Assembly (NCBI RefSeq): GCF_017161265.1
Contig: NZ_CP031393.1
Location: 2,418,001-2,482,000 of the forward strand
Origin: Treponema medium
GTDB lineage: Bacteria; Spirochaetota; Spirochaetia; Treponematales; Treponemataceae
Direction of reading: 5' to 3'
Length of the DNA: 64,000 nucleotides
In this document: positions 8,909 through 18,798 of the stretch, piece by piece
How the letters are laid out: each line of letters opens with the position of its first letter
Numbering within the stretch: position 1 is the first letter of the stretch
Translations under genes and position numbers: made by a program
The notes under the pieces: model-generated
What the model saw: only the letters and a program-made list of their open reading frames with translations
Database searches by the model: none
What the model was told of the DNA's origin: nothing

Positions 8909-10246
8909 CTACTCTCGTGAGAAAGTAGTTATATCCCCCATTACTTGCCGCATCCATCCACTCTGTTTAGGCATCATTTCATTTGCACCTAAGATAACAA
9001 TACCGGTTGTTTTCAGTTTATCTCTAAATTCTTCCAGTAAGATGCTCTGCTTTTCCGCTTTAATAAATGATAATACATCACGAGCAAGGATAATATCGAC
9101 ATCAGGCACTGTATTTTGATGCAAACAATCATGATATTCAAACAAAATCATGTCTTTTATTTCTTGATTGAAGCTATATAAATCATTCACACCTTTGACC
9201 AAATACGGTTTAAATCTATTAATCACCTGATCTTCAGGAACGGTCAGCATCGGCGCATTAGAAATAGCCAACAAGTCAGCATCATTGGCATAAATCCTGA
9301 TTGCGGCACGAGGATATTTTTGCTTCAACAGCACTGCAAGACTGTATGTCTCATATCCCGAATCGCAGCCGACATTCCAAACGGTAATAATTTTTGCATC
9401 ATTATCGGGCAAGGCAGCCAGCACCGTATTCATATATGCATCAGACCAAAACCGGTGCGTATTGGGCGAAAGGAAATTGCTCAAAAACTCCCGCGCTTGG
9501 TCTTCAGATTGTATTTGAATGCTCGAAGCAACACGCATATCCCGCCATTCATAGTATCGCTTTTCCAGCCATGCAGCATTGACGGCAGAAGGATAGAACT
9601 GACCGAGAGCTGCAAGTGTATCACCAATAAAGCGGATATCAAGCGCATCATTTGACTGTGTAACATCAGTTACGCCGACCTTTGCAGAACCATCAACCGG
9701 CAGCGCCTCACCTTCGACAACTGTCGCTTTTGTTTCTGTTATGGTACGAGAAGCAAAAATACGATCGACATCCAATAATATGTATAACTGACCGGCATTC
9801 TCTACAACACCATAAATATATTTAATATTTATATCACCGAAAATAGGATGCGGCGGTTGAATAGTATTTTTTGAAACGCCGACTACTTTATCGATCCGGT
9901 CAACAACAATACCGAAAGTCTGATCATCAACATTAATGATAACCATACTTTCAACCGTATCCTTTGCGCGCTGCTTAATCGGAATATTGAAAAAAATACG
10001 TAAGTCAATAATCGGAATAATATCACCGCGCAGGTTATATACTCCAAGTACAAAAGGCGCCGTATTCGGTACATACGTAAAATTATTCGCTTTTGCGATC
10101 TCTTTTACTTTCATAATATCGATCGCATAATCTTTTTCTGCAAGAGAAAAAGTTATCATCTTAAAATCGATAACAGAAAGAGGCTCGTTTACATACTCGT
10201 CTTGCAGATCTTCATTTACGCTTACATTCAACTCGGTTTTTTCCAT
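8909..10246 (-). CDS. cheW: CheW coupling protein fused to a CheR-like domain
   Basis: 445 residues. Residues about 28-175 form a CheW SH3-like domain (MITFSLAEKDYAIDIMKVKEI, VYNLRGDIIPIIDLR, VVDRIDKVVGV). Residues about 200-445 resemble the CheR methyltransferase fold (SVVxNVGCDSGYE at VWNVGCDSGYETYSLAVLL; IYANDADLLAISN; DIILARDVLSFI), but some SAM-contacting residues look changed, so it may not methylate. CheW links chemoreceptors to CheA. CheW with a CheR-like tail is known in treponemes and has been placed in their atypical receptor arrays. It follows cheA after 17 bp and precedes cheX. A site AGGGGAG precedes the ATG. Confidence 0.92.
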   Translation of the reverse strand: MEKTELNVSVNEDLQDEYVNEPLSVIDFKMITFSLAEKDYAIDIMKVKEIAKANNFTYVPNTAPFVLGVYNLRGDIIPIIDLRIFFNIPIKQRAKDTVESMVIINVDDQTFGIVVDRIDKVVGVSKNTIQPPHPIFGDINIKYIYGVVENAGQLYILLDVDRIFASRTITETKATVVEGEALPVDGSAKVGVTDVTQSNDALDIRFIGDTLAALGQFYPSAVNAAWLEKRYYEWRDMRVASSIQIQSEDQAREFLSNFLSPNTHRFWSDAYMNTVLAALPDNDAKIITVWNVGCDSGYETYSLAVLLKQKYPRAAIRIYANDADLLAISNAPMLTVPEDQVINRFKPYLVKGVNDLYSFNQEIKDMILFEYHDCLHQNTVPDVDIILARDVLSFIKAEKQSILLEEFRDKLKTTGIVILGANEMMPKQSGWMRQVMGDITTFSRE

Positions 10247-10263
10247 AGCTATTTACTCCCCTT

Positions 10264-12868
10264 TTACCAGATGGAAGCCTCGCGCCGTTCACGGGCATGC
10301 ATTTCCTGTTTTAAGCCCAAATCAAGCAATTGCCCGACATCGATGATCAATGAAACGGAACCGTCTCCTAGAATTGAAGCGCCGGCAATTCCCGGAGAAT
10401 TGGTGAACTGATCTTTTAAAGGCTTAATAACGACATCTTCTTCACCAATGAGACTATCGACCATTAATCCAACTTTCTTTTCAGCTGTTCCGACAATAAC
10501 GATATAATGATGACCGTCATCGCCCTTTTCTGCAGAAGGAACACCGAACAGCCTATTCAACCGCAACAAACTGATAACTTCATTGCGAACATTAAATACT
10601 TCATAACTGTCAATACGGTTAATTTCTTCACTGCGCACACGATGACTTTCAATAACGGAAGTAATCGGGATAGAGTACACTTCTTCGCCGACACGTATCA
10701 GCAAGCCTTGGATAATTGCAAGCGTTAACGGAAGTTTAATCGTAAAGCGAGTCCCCCTATTTCTTTCCGAAACAACTGTAACCGTTCCGTTGAGCTTTTC
10801 GATATGCGTCTTAACGACATCCAGACCAACACCACGCCCTGAAACGCTTGAAATTGTCTTTGAGGTTGAAAAACCCGGTGCAAAGATCAACTGATACGCT
10901 TCAACATCGGTGAGGTTTTTGCCGGGATGTAAAAGGCCACGTTCTACAGCCTTTGCCTTGACAGCATCGACATCAATACCCTTGCCGTCATCGACAACTT
11001 CGATAACAATCATGTTCCCTTCATTACTTGCCTTGAGCAAAAGAGTTCCCTGCTCGGATTTACCCAACGCTTTCCGCTCTTCAGGAGTTTCAATACCATG
11101 ATCCATCGAATTACGCACGCAGTGCATAATCGGATCAAGAAGATCTTCGACTACCGATTTATCCAATTCGGTATCTTCACCTTCGATTACAAGCTGGATA
11201 TTCTTATTTAACGATTTAGAAAGATCGCGAACAACGCGAGGGAAGCGGCTGAAAATCTGACTGATGGGGACCATACGGATTTTCATAACCCCTTCCTGCA
11301 ACTCACCTGAAATACGTCCCAAGTTTTGTGCGGAAGAACGGAACTTAGTAACCGAATATTTCATGGATGTTTCAAACTGACTAAAAAGCTCAAACATACC
11401 GGCATAATCTGCTGCAAGTTCCTTCTTAATAGTATTTAAATCTGCTCCTTGTTGAAGCTTCTCAAGATAAGACGGGAATTTATCCAAAAGTTTACGAATT
11501 CGATCTTTATATTCACCGTTCGCATTTTGGAAAAGCGCATAAAGCTCATTAAACTCCATTGCACTTTGGTTAAGTGATGCTTTGGTAATAACCGTCTCGC
11601 TGACCAAGTTCAGTAAGTAGTCAATACGCTTTGCGTCAACGCGCAGTACCGACCCCGATGCGTGGGCGGCATTTGCGGCGGCGGCCGGAGCTTTTTTCGG
11701 ATGCCCTGCATCTCCCTGCACGGCAGGAGCGGACGCTTCCGGCTGTGGCGTTTCAGCTTTCGATCCTGTGTCAGGAGCAGGCTGTACTTCTGCAGCTGGA
11801 GCAGGCTCTTCCGGTTTTGAAGCTTTTGTTTTTGAAGCGCTCCCTTCGGCACTAAAGGTTAGTTCGTCGATTACTGCATTAAGCGTCACATCGGGAATAT
11901 TTGCAATCGATAGCAAACTACTTTCGCTTGCCGTTGACGCAACATAATAAAGAACTTCAGAATGAAATTCATCTTCATAGAGTGCATCAAAATCGGGAAT
12001 GGTTTTAAGCACCATCGCAGATTGCTTTAAAGCTGCAAACACCTGAATGCCACCAACGGTATTCATTAAACTTGACTCATCAAACTGCACTCGAATGGCA
12101 TACACCTTATTTCCGGCGGGTACCGCTTCGCGTAATTCAAGGATTTCATATTCGGAAAGTAAAGATGCCGGATCGACGGCATCTTCGTCGCCGGAAGCTA
12201 CAGCTTTTGCTTGCGGCTGCGTTACCGGTTTAGAGACAGCAGGCTTAGGCGAAGAAGCTTTTGCAGTAGTTTTTTTAGTATCTTTCTTATCAGGGATATA
12301 CGACCGCAACTTTGTTACCGTTTCAGACACATCTTGGCTATATACCTCACCATTAGATCTTGCGGCAAGCATATCTTTGATTATATCCAAAGAATGCAAC
12401 AAAAGGTCAATGGTTTCCTCTGTAACTGTCAGGGATTCCGCATTATAAATAAAAACACATGAAATCTATGTTCTAAACCATAGAAAAGTCTTTACACTTG
12501 AAGGTATGAAGCCTTTTTTACGATTAAAAACTTGGTTTTTTGTTACGTATAGCAGTGGTTTCACTGAATTTTATCTACAAAAGCTTATAATGCGGAATCC
12601 CTGCTGTAACTGTAACTTGATTCGACCGGATAGCATCAAGCAAATCTTCGACAGCATGAGTGAAACCGGATAATTCACTCATTTCAACGGTCGCAGAACC
12701 ACCTTTCAAAGTATGAGCCGCACGGAAAATTTCATCAATAGCTTCTTTATTGGTAGGATCTTGCTCGATAACAAGGATATTACTTTCCAACTGCTCTACT
12801 TGCTGTTCCGCTTCACTAAAAAAGTCTTTCAATAACTCTTCATTATTGATATCCAGATAATCACTCAT
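10264..12868 (-). pseudogene. cheA: Chemotaxis histidine kinase CheA, split by a MITE
   Basis: The gene starts at ATG 12868. Codons 1-88 encode the P1 phosphotransfer domain with His52 in AAHTLKGGSA. A 174-bp element plus a 10-bp target duplication then interrupts the frame; reading ends after nine foreign codons. The remaining 719 codons (P2, dimerisation, the HATPase kinase core with HCVRNSMDHGIE and DDGKGID, and a CheW-like P5) continue downstream, openable only from a TTG near 12402-12405. Deleting the element and one duplication restores QVTVTEETIDLL and an 807-residue CheA. CheA phosphorylates CheY in response to receptors. Kinase signalling might persist if both fragments are made, since freed P1 domains can work in trans in E. 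coli; otherwise this strain lacks chemotaxis. Confidence 0.92.
12430..12603 (+). mobile_element. MITE copy 1, inside cheA
   Basis: 174 bp bounded by a perfect 19-bp terminal inverted repeat (CAGGGATTCCGCATTATAA and its reverse complement at 12585-12603). It is flanked by a perfect 10-bp direct repeat, CTGTAACTGT, at 12420-12429 and 12604-12613. There is no coding capacity. It is identical, in opposite orientation, to the element at 31566-31739. The 10-bp duplication length is in the range of some IS4-type transposases, but no parent transposase lies in this window. Confidence 0.95.
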
Positions 12869-12875
12869 ACTAATA

Positions 12876-12903
12876 ATTCTAATTGCTTTTCAAGATTAGT
12901 CAA
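12876..12903 (-). promoter_or_regulatory. Putative sigma-70 promoter of the che operon
   Basis: On the minus strand, TTGACT (12898-12903), a 16-bp spacer and TAGAAT (12876-12881). The -10 box ends only 7 nt before the cheA ATG at 12868, so the transcript would begin at or next to the start codon (leaderless or nearly so). No ribosome binding site is visible. Confidence 0.55.
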
Positions 12904-12951
12904 GGTCTCGCATACGAATTTTATTCTAATTTAAGATTGAGGAAAGTTTAC

Positions 12952-12991
12952 AAAAGCGTATCGATTAGCAGATCGCAATCGATACGCTTTT
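12952..12991. terminator. Strong hairpin downstream of grdA
   Basis: A perfect 15-bp stem (AAAAGCGTATCGATT at 12952-12966; AATCGATACGCTTTT at 12977-12991) with a 10-nt loop; the A and T ends give a rho-independent terminator for grdA on the minus strand and insulation from the cheA promoter. Confidence 0.85.
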
Positions 12992-13003
12992 ATCATGTCA
13001 TTT

Positions 13004-13477
13004 TTACTTTAAAAACTTACAGTATTTTTCACGATATTCTTTGACTTCTGCAATAATTGCAGGAACATCAAGAACCATCTCCATCATACTGATTTGTTCT
13101 TCATAGACCTTAGGATCTATTTGATTTTTGATTTCCGGTTCAACCACATGATAACACAAAAGTCCCAACGAGACTCCTGCCAAAGGACCTGCAAAAGTAG
13201 GATCACCGTTTGTAACGGTTTCACAGGCAAGGCCTGACGATTCAGCTTCGGCACCGCCGAGAAGCACCACTGTGTTCTCGCAGCCGTACTTTTCAGCTAA
13301 ATCTTTAACCCGCTTTTGGTTTTCCAAGTCCATTGCGCCTGCGCTTGTTCAGACGAAGCATTCGGTTGCCGCATAAACAACTTCAGCGCCCGCCGTCTCA
13401 GCACAAAGCTTTATGGCTTCCCCGGGAATGCCGTCGCGGTCACCGATAATGATGACCTTTTTGCCTTTTAATTCCAT
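13004..13477 (-). CDS. grdA: Glycine reductase selenoprotein A (UGA = selenocysteine)
   Basis: 157 residues if the in-frame TGA at 13349-13351 is read as selenocysteine (residue 43). The surrounding [15 protein letters not shown] is the diagnostic GrdA active site. GrdA carries the carboxymethyl group from substrate proteins GrdB/E to GrdC/D, giving acetyl phosphate from glycine; thioredoxin re-reduces it. The N-terminus [20 protein letters not shown] begins at ATG 13477 after a GGAGGG site. A GC-rich short hairpin (GCGCAGGCGC) right after the TGA could be the bacterial SECIS. The 157-residue length matches the family. It lies downstream of trxA and trxB, the usual grd partners; grdB, C, D and E are not in this window. 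A conventional gene caller would start it at 13333 and miss the active site. Confidence 0.96.
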
Positions 13478-13497
13478 AGCATACCCTCCAAGGAAAT

Positions 13498-13640
13498 TGT
13501 AGAAATTTCTAAAAATCCGCTTGGATTTTTAGAAACACCCTATATCAGGAGATGTTTCCCCGATATTTCACAATCAACACACCTCGACGCAGAGCATCGA
13601 GGCAGTGAGCCTGCTGCATAAATCAACAGGTTCTAAATTC
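13498..13640. repeat. Palindromic filler between trxA and grdA
   Basis: No gene. A stem of TTTCTAAAAATCC/GGATTTTTAGAAA (13506-13535) is followed by ACACCC, then ATCAACACACCTCGACGC at 13581 with CCTCGA(C)GCAGAGCATCGAGG, and a last hairpin ending in ATCAACAGG. The ATCAACA-CC-CGACGC block recurs at 34061, 37154, 49529, 56112 and (inverted) 45576, so this is a member of the window-wide palindromic family. Confidence 0.65.
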
Positions 13641-13958
13641 TTACAGATACTTTTGAAGCGTATCTTCAATCTGTTTGGCGTTTAGACCTTCGCCGGTCAG
13701 ATGTTCTTTCTTTTCGCCGTCAACGTAAATAAGAATTGAAGGCAGACCGAGCACCTGCTCTTTCATTGCAACTCTGCGTCCGAGACCGATATCAAACGAA
13801 CAGAACTTTACCTTCCCCGTATAGCGCTCTGCCATTGCATGAACGTCAGGCATTAACTGTTTGCACGGCACACAAGACTGAGACCAGAAATCAACCAATG
13901 TAACACCTTTCGATCCGTGCACTTCTTGTTCAAATGAATCTTTCGTCAATTCAACCAT
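13641..13958 (-). CDS. trxA: Thioredoxin (glycine-reductase associated)
   Basis: 105 residues, normal thioredoxin length. The redox motif is SQSCVPCKQLMP, i.e. CVPC instead of the classical WCGPC, as in thioredoxins encoded with glycine reductase. The cis-proline region reads VLGLPSILIYVDG. It probably passes electrons from the thioredoxin reductase encoded just upstream to GrdA, keeping the selenol reduced. The gene sits 57 bp after trxB on the same strand, with an AGGAGGA site before ATG 13958. A palindromic spacer separates it from grdA, so the three genes may be one transcript. Confidence 0.92.
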   Translation of the reverse strand: MVELTKDSFEQEVHGSKGVTLVDFWSQSCVPCKQLMPDVHAMAERYTGKVKFCSFDIGLGRRVAMKEQVLGLPSILIYVDGEKKEHLTGEGLNAKQIEDTLQKYL

Positions 13959-14015
13959 TTTAGTCCTCCTATACGCCGCCGCTCAGTTTAACGTTGACAA
14001 GCGGTGGTGCTTGCA

Positions 14016-14969
14016 TTATTTTGAAAGCTTCTGACGCGCTTTTATATCGTCGATGTAGTTACCTGCCCAAATGCCTGCCAATGCTCCATCAGCCGCTGCA
14101 GTAACTACTTGACGGGATTCCTTTCGGATAACATCGCCGGCGGCATAAATTCCCGGCACACTGGTTTCCATTCGGCCGTTTGTAATAATATATCCCGCCT
14201 CATCAAGCTTTACGAGATCTTTCACCAACTCAGTTTGAGGATCATGCCCGATAAACACGAACAAACCCTCAGTTGTAAAATCGGAAACCTCTCCGGTTTT
14301 CGTATCCCGAAGTTTTAAGTGAGACACAAGTCCGTCGCCGCATACTTCATCCACAACGGCATTCCATTTAAAGGCCATCTTAGGATTCGCAAAAGCTTTT
14401 TCTTGAATAGACTTAGCGGCCCGCAGCTCATCACGGCGGTGAATAATGGTTACCTTATCGGCAAACTTTGTCAGATACATAGCCTCTTCAACAGCCGCAT
14501 CTCCGCCGCCGACAACGGCAATTTCGCATTCTTCAAAGAAAGCTCCGTCGCACGTAGCGCAGTAGGAAACACCTTTCCCGCTGAATTCTTTTTCACCTTT
14601 ACAACCGAGCGTTCGAGCGCCCGCTCCCGTTGCAATCAAAACGGCAAGCCCTTCATAGTCGGTACCGTTGGTTCCATGCACGATATAATGGAGAGAGTCA
14701 TTGCTCTTTTCAAGCTTTTCAGCACCCGTATTTACAAATACGACACCGAACTTCTCGGCATGCTTATGGAAAGCCTCACTGAGAGACGGACCGGTTGCCT
14801 CGGGAAAGCCGGGATAGTTTTCAATTTCTTCGGTAATATAACACTGACCGCCCGTATTCCGTTTTTGTTCCAAAACAACGGTCTTTAATTTTGAACGCGC
14901 AGCATAAATTCCGGCTGCCATCCCTGCAGGACCGCCGCCAACGATTATCAAATCATACTTTTCGCTCAT
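14016..14969 (-). CDS. trxB: Thioredoxin reductase
   Basis: 317 residues from ATG 14969, which follows GGGGGA; an ATG four codons earlier has no ribosome site. The protein has the FAD-binding GGGPAGMAAGIYAAR, the redox pair in CATCDGAFF, the NADPH-binding VVGGGDAAVEEA, and the second FAD signature GIYAAGDV. It reduces thioredoxin with NAD(P)H. It heads a trxB-trxA-grdA group, so it probably serves glycine reductase as well as general thiol balance. The C-terminus ends IKARQKLSK. Confidence 0.95.
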   Translation of the reverse strand: MSEKYDLIIVGGGPAGMAAGIYAARSKLKTVVLEQKRNTGGQCYITEEIENYPGFPEATGPSLSEAFHKHAEKFGVVFVNTGAEKLEKSNDSLHYIVHGTNGTDYEGLAVLIATGAGARTLGCKGEKEFSGKGVSYCATCDGAFFEECEIAVVGGGDAAVEEAMYLTKFADKVTIIHRRDELRAAKSIQEKAFANPKMAFKWNAVVDEVCGDGLVSHLKLRDTKTGEVSDFTTEGLFVFIGHDPQTELVKDLVKLDEAGYIITNGRMETSVPGIYAAGDVIRKESRQVVTAAADGALAGIWAGNYIDDIKARQKLSK

Positions 14970-15062
14970 TGGTTCCCCCATAGTTGCAGCAATTTATCAC
15001 AAAAAATATCTTTTGGCTAGGTGCAATCAGGATAATCGCAGGAAACGCAGCAGGTAATTGTT

Positions 15063-15653
15063 TTACACCGATAGTTCTTGCGCGCTTTCAGGTGTAAGGC
15101 CTCTTTTATACGTGATATGTCCGTTTTCTTTGACAATCCATGTCTTTACGGTATCTTTTGCCCACAGCTTAAAATCTTCTCTGAAGATACCGTCTATGTC
15201 CGTTTCATCTTTGGGGGAAAACGATAATGTGCTATAGTAATGCTCTACCGTTTCTTGCCACGTTTCTTTATCCACTTTTCGTGTGTCCTTTATTGATTTG
15301 TAAAATTCGGTCAGCGCCGCTTTATTCAGTCCGTCATAAATCAGTTTATAGTACACAGGATTGAGTAAAAAGCAAATTTTGCTTTCGTAACTATAAGCGC
15401 TATACTGAGACTTATTCCATTCATATTTATTTGACAGTATTGCCTCTTTGTTTTTCCAAAGATCTTCACGAAACTCCTCTTTCTCCTCCGTTTCGACGGT
15501 GCGGCTGACGTGCCAATCTTTTCCAATCTGTTCTACGCACTTCTTAAACGCCCCTTTGTCGTTCTTTGCGATTGCATTTAAAAGCTCTGCGCGGAACACA
15601 TGCTTTACTGCAACATTTGCTTCCTCTTCCAAACAAATCATTTCGTTACTCAT
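15063..15653 (-). CDS. Hypothetical protein, soluble
   Basis: 196 residues, not recognised. It has no signal peptide or membrane segment and is rich in Lys, Glu, Trp and Tyr, with predicted helices (KHVFRAELLNAIAKNDKGAFKKC; LTEFYKSIKDTRKVDKETW). The C-terminal part (IFREDFKLWAKDTVKTWIV...GHITYKRGLTPESAQEL) looks like a compact alpha/beta end. An upstream ATG at 15653 follows GAGGTA. It lies between trxB and the surface lipoprotein gene, with an 81-bp gap to trxB, and may be independent. Confidence 0.6.
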   Translation of the reverse strand: MSNEMICLEEEANVAVKHVFRAELLNAIAKNDKGAFKKCVEQIGKDWHVSRTVETEEKEEFREDLWKNKEAILSNKYEWNKSQYSAYSYESKICFLLNPVYYKLIYDGLNKAALTEFYKSIKDTRKVDKETWQETVEHYYSTLSFSPKDETDIDGIFREDFKLWAKDTVKTWIVKENGHITYKRGLTPESAQELSV

Positions 15654-15795
15654 AAAAATACCTCTTTAATATTGTTCTTGCTTACAACGGAACGTTAGCA
15701 GTACCGTTGCTACGGTTATAGACGATCGCAGGGCAACCGCGTATCCCTATTTATTACGGTTCCCCTGCGATGTTTTTAGTTATATATGCAGCGGA

Positions 15796-18101
15796 TTATT
15801 CATCCTTTGCAAACCATTTCGCCTTTGCGCCCATCTTGTCTGCATTATCTTTATAGTCATCCAACGAATCCGCCGGAACTTTAATACTGCCTGTGCTTAA
15901 GCGGCTGCAGCCGTAAAACGCATAATTAAATTTACCATCGAGGTACCCGCATTTGAGCGTAACGGACGTCAGGCTTTTGCAGCCGTTAAAGCAGCTGGTC
16001 ATATCCGTAACACTATCAGGGATGTTCGGTACGGACGTCAGGCTTGTACAGCCTTTAAAGCACCAGCGCATATTCGTAACACTATTAGGGATGTTCGGTA
16101 CTTGCTCAAGCTTTGTACAGCCTTTAAAGCATTTCCACATATCCGTAACACTATTAGGGATGTACGATACTTGAACAAGACTTGTACAACCGCTAAAGCA
16201 GTTAGTCATATCCGTAACGTATGGCATTGTGCCGAATTTGAGCGCTACCTTTTTCTGTCTGTTGCTGTTCAGTATTTGCCCGAGCGGGCTTGCACTATTA
16301 CCAATGGAGTTTCCTTTTACGTCTGGCGCCGTAAGACCGGTTACCTCGATGTAATAGATGCCGTTGGTTTCAGGCTGTGCGGCAAGATAAGCGTTCAAGT
16401 CAGCGTATGCGACTTTCGTATATACTATAGGCTTAAACGTTACGTTTACTGTTGTGTTTGCTGTAACCTTTACCTTTGCGGTTGTATTCCCCTGCTGTCC
16501 GTCTGCGATAAGCGCCTCTGCCGGGGTTACCGTCCACGTATCAACTCGATATCGGTGTTTGCAGTCGCGGTAAAGGTAATTTCGGTGCCGTAATCAATCC
16601 CTTCGGCAGGAATTGACATATCCGCAGTGATATCCCCGTGTTCTCCGTGCGTCATAGTTACAGGGTATTTTATCGCCTTAAATGTTACATTGACCGTTGT
16701 GTTTGCTGTAATCTTTACCTTTGCGGTTGCATCTCCCTGCTGTCCGTCTGCGATAAGCGCCTCTGCCGGGGTTACCGTCCACGTATCAACTCGATATCCG
16801 GGATTTGCAGTCGCGGTAAAGGTAATTTCGGTGCCGTAATCAATCCCTTCGGCAGGAATTGACATATCCGCAGTGATATCCCCGTCTTCTCCGTGCGTCA
16901 TGGCTACAGGGTATTTTATCGCCTTAAATGTTACATTGACCGTTGTGTTTGCTGTAACCTTTACCTTTGCGGTTGTATTTCCCTGCTGTCCGCCGGCCTG
17001 TATTGTACCGCCGGTAATTGTCCATGTATCAACTCGATATCCGGTGTTTGCAGTCGCGGTAAAGGTAATTTCGGTGCCGTAATCAATCCCTTCGGCAGGA
17101 ATTGACATATCCGCAGTGATATCCCCGTCTTCTCCGTGCGTCATGGCTACAGGGTATTTTATCGCTTTAAACATTACATTGACCGTTGTGTTTGCTGTAA
17201 CCTTTACCTTTGCGGTTGTATTTCCCTGCTGTCCGCCGGCCTGTATTGTACCGCCGGTAATTGTCCATGTATCAACTCGATATCCGGGATTTGCAGTCGC
17301 GGTAAAGGTAATTTCGGTGTCTTTTGCTACCTTGCCTCCGGCAGGAATAATGGGACTTGCCGTTATAGAGCCGTTTGCACCTGCACTCATCGTTACCGTG
17401 CAGCTGTCTGTAACCGGCGGTGTCGGCGGCTGTACTGCTATACTCTTAAACGTTACATTGACCGTTGTGTTTTCGGTAATCTTCACCTTTGCGGTTGTAT
17501 CTCCCTGCTGTCCGCCGGCCTGTATTGCACCGCCGGTAATTACCCATGTATCAACTCGATATCCGGGATTTGCAGTCGCGGTAAAGGTAATTTCGGCGTC
17601 TTTTGCTACCTTGCCTCCGGCAGGAATAACGGGACTTGCCGTTATAGAGCCGTTTGCACCTGCACTCATCGTTACCGTGCAGCCGTCTGTAACCGGCGGT
17701 GTCGGCGGCTGTACTGCTGTACTCTTAAACGTTACATTGACCGTTGTGTTTGCTGTAACCTTCACCTTTGCGGTTGTATCCTCCGCCTTGCCGTTTTCGA
17801 TAAGCGCATTTGATGGAGTTATGGACCACTTGTCTACTGCATACTTTTTATTAGGTGTGGCCGTAAAGGCTACGTTTTTCCCCTTTTCAACTTGTGCAGG
17901 TGAGGTAATAGTTTTTCCGTCTACGATTGCCGTAAGCTCCCCGTTTCCGTCGTTTACGTTAAATGTTACAGTAAACTTTTCCGGCTGTACTTCGCCTCCG
18001 TTGCTTACATTCGGCTTACAGCCCAGTACCAAAGCAGCAACCAGCAGCGCTGCCGCTGCCAAATTCAAAAATGTAGTATTCTTTTTATGTATGGTTTTCA
18101 T
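15796..18101 (-). pseudogene. Surface lipoprotein with InlB-type repeats and BspA-like repeats, one-base frameshift
   Basis: Start ATG 18101 follows AGGAG. A lipobox ends in LVLGCKP (Cys28), so it is exported and lipidated. Residues about 35-520 are tandem ~75-residue divergent InlB B-type repeats (TVNVTFK, ITFTATANPGYRVDTW). In the last repeat, near 16554, a single C is missing (CGATATCGGTG against CGATATCCGG in the sister repeats). The first frame then ends at 16527. The second frame (to 15796, ending AKWFAKDE) carries at least four BspA-type ~22-residue repeats (NSVTDMWKCFKGCTKLEQVP). Together they make one protein of about 770 residues, probably an adhesin. The frameshift may be real, phase-variable or a sequencing error. 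The near-identical repeats invite slipped recombination. Confidence 0.85.
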
Positions 18102-18189
18102 ACGTTTCTCCTGTAAGTTTCTAAAATTCATAATTAGGAAGAAAGAAAATCAGAATTATGCATTCATAATTCTGAATTGATTTCATCCG

Positions 18190-18745
18190 GTATCGAACCA
18201 AACCGCCTGCCGTGAATTGCAGTACAAGGCGGAGTGGAATTTATAACTAATTATGAATTCATAATTCATAATTAATAATTGAGTGGGGACAAGATGTATT
18301 GCGGAATCTTTGGAATAGATAACGTACTTTGCAGTTTGTTTTTGCGTGTAAAGTGAGAAAAGATAGTAGTGTCTATAAAAAGTGGATAAAAAGTTATCTA
18401 AATAAAGTTCACGCTGTGAGCTGTGAGCTGTGAGCTGTGAGCTGTGAGCTGTGAGCTGTGAGCTGTGAGCTGTGAAATTTTGCCGGAAATCACAGGTCTG
18501 TCAAGCCCCTTTTGCCCCTTTTGCAAATAGGCGGTATAGATGCTAGGAGCGTACAAAAAACACCCGCAGGCGTACTTGTTGTACGTCGAGGACTGTTTTT
18601 TGTGAAGCGACAACGCAGATATGCTGCATATTTGCAAAAGGCTTATGGGAGGCGGTTTTGACTGCGGATATGCGGTATGTCGGCTCGGCATGGTTATGAT
18701 TATAGGGCTAAAAATGAGATAATGCAAGGGAAAAAATAATGGGTA
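18190..18745 (-). repeat. Upstream module shared with the TvpA-like gene (inverted copy), includes a 7-bp VNTR
   Basis: This 775-bp intergenic region has no gene. Segments match, in reverse complement, the region 41490-42005: TTCACGGCAGGCGGTTTGGT..., the TTTTTGCGTGTAAAGTGAGA block, ATCTAAATAAAGTTCACGC, the VNTR, TGTCAAGCCCCTTTTGC, and ATAGGGCTAAAAATG..ATAATGCAAGG. At 18413-18475 lie nine copies of GCTGTGA. The repeat edge lies 312 bp before the lipoprotein ATG, almost the same distance as at the other copy (310 bp). Around 18535-18645 there is a palindromic element bounded by CTTTTGCAAATA and its near inverse. Confidence 0.8.
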
Positions 18746-18798
18746 ATTATGAATTATGAATCTAGACCATCTGCAACGTCTTCGTATATATCGCTCTT

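Noticed and set aside
17116-18180. Long open frame on the plus strand opposite the surface lipoprotein
   Set aside because: It is the antisense of the repeat-rich lipoprotein gene; the repeats keep it open, and it has no recognisable protein features.
18413-18475. Short tandem repeats as a CRISPR array
   Set aside because: The 7-bp units are directly adjacent with no spacers and no cas genes; it is a VNTR.
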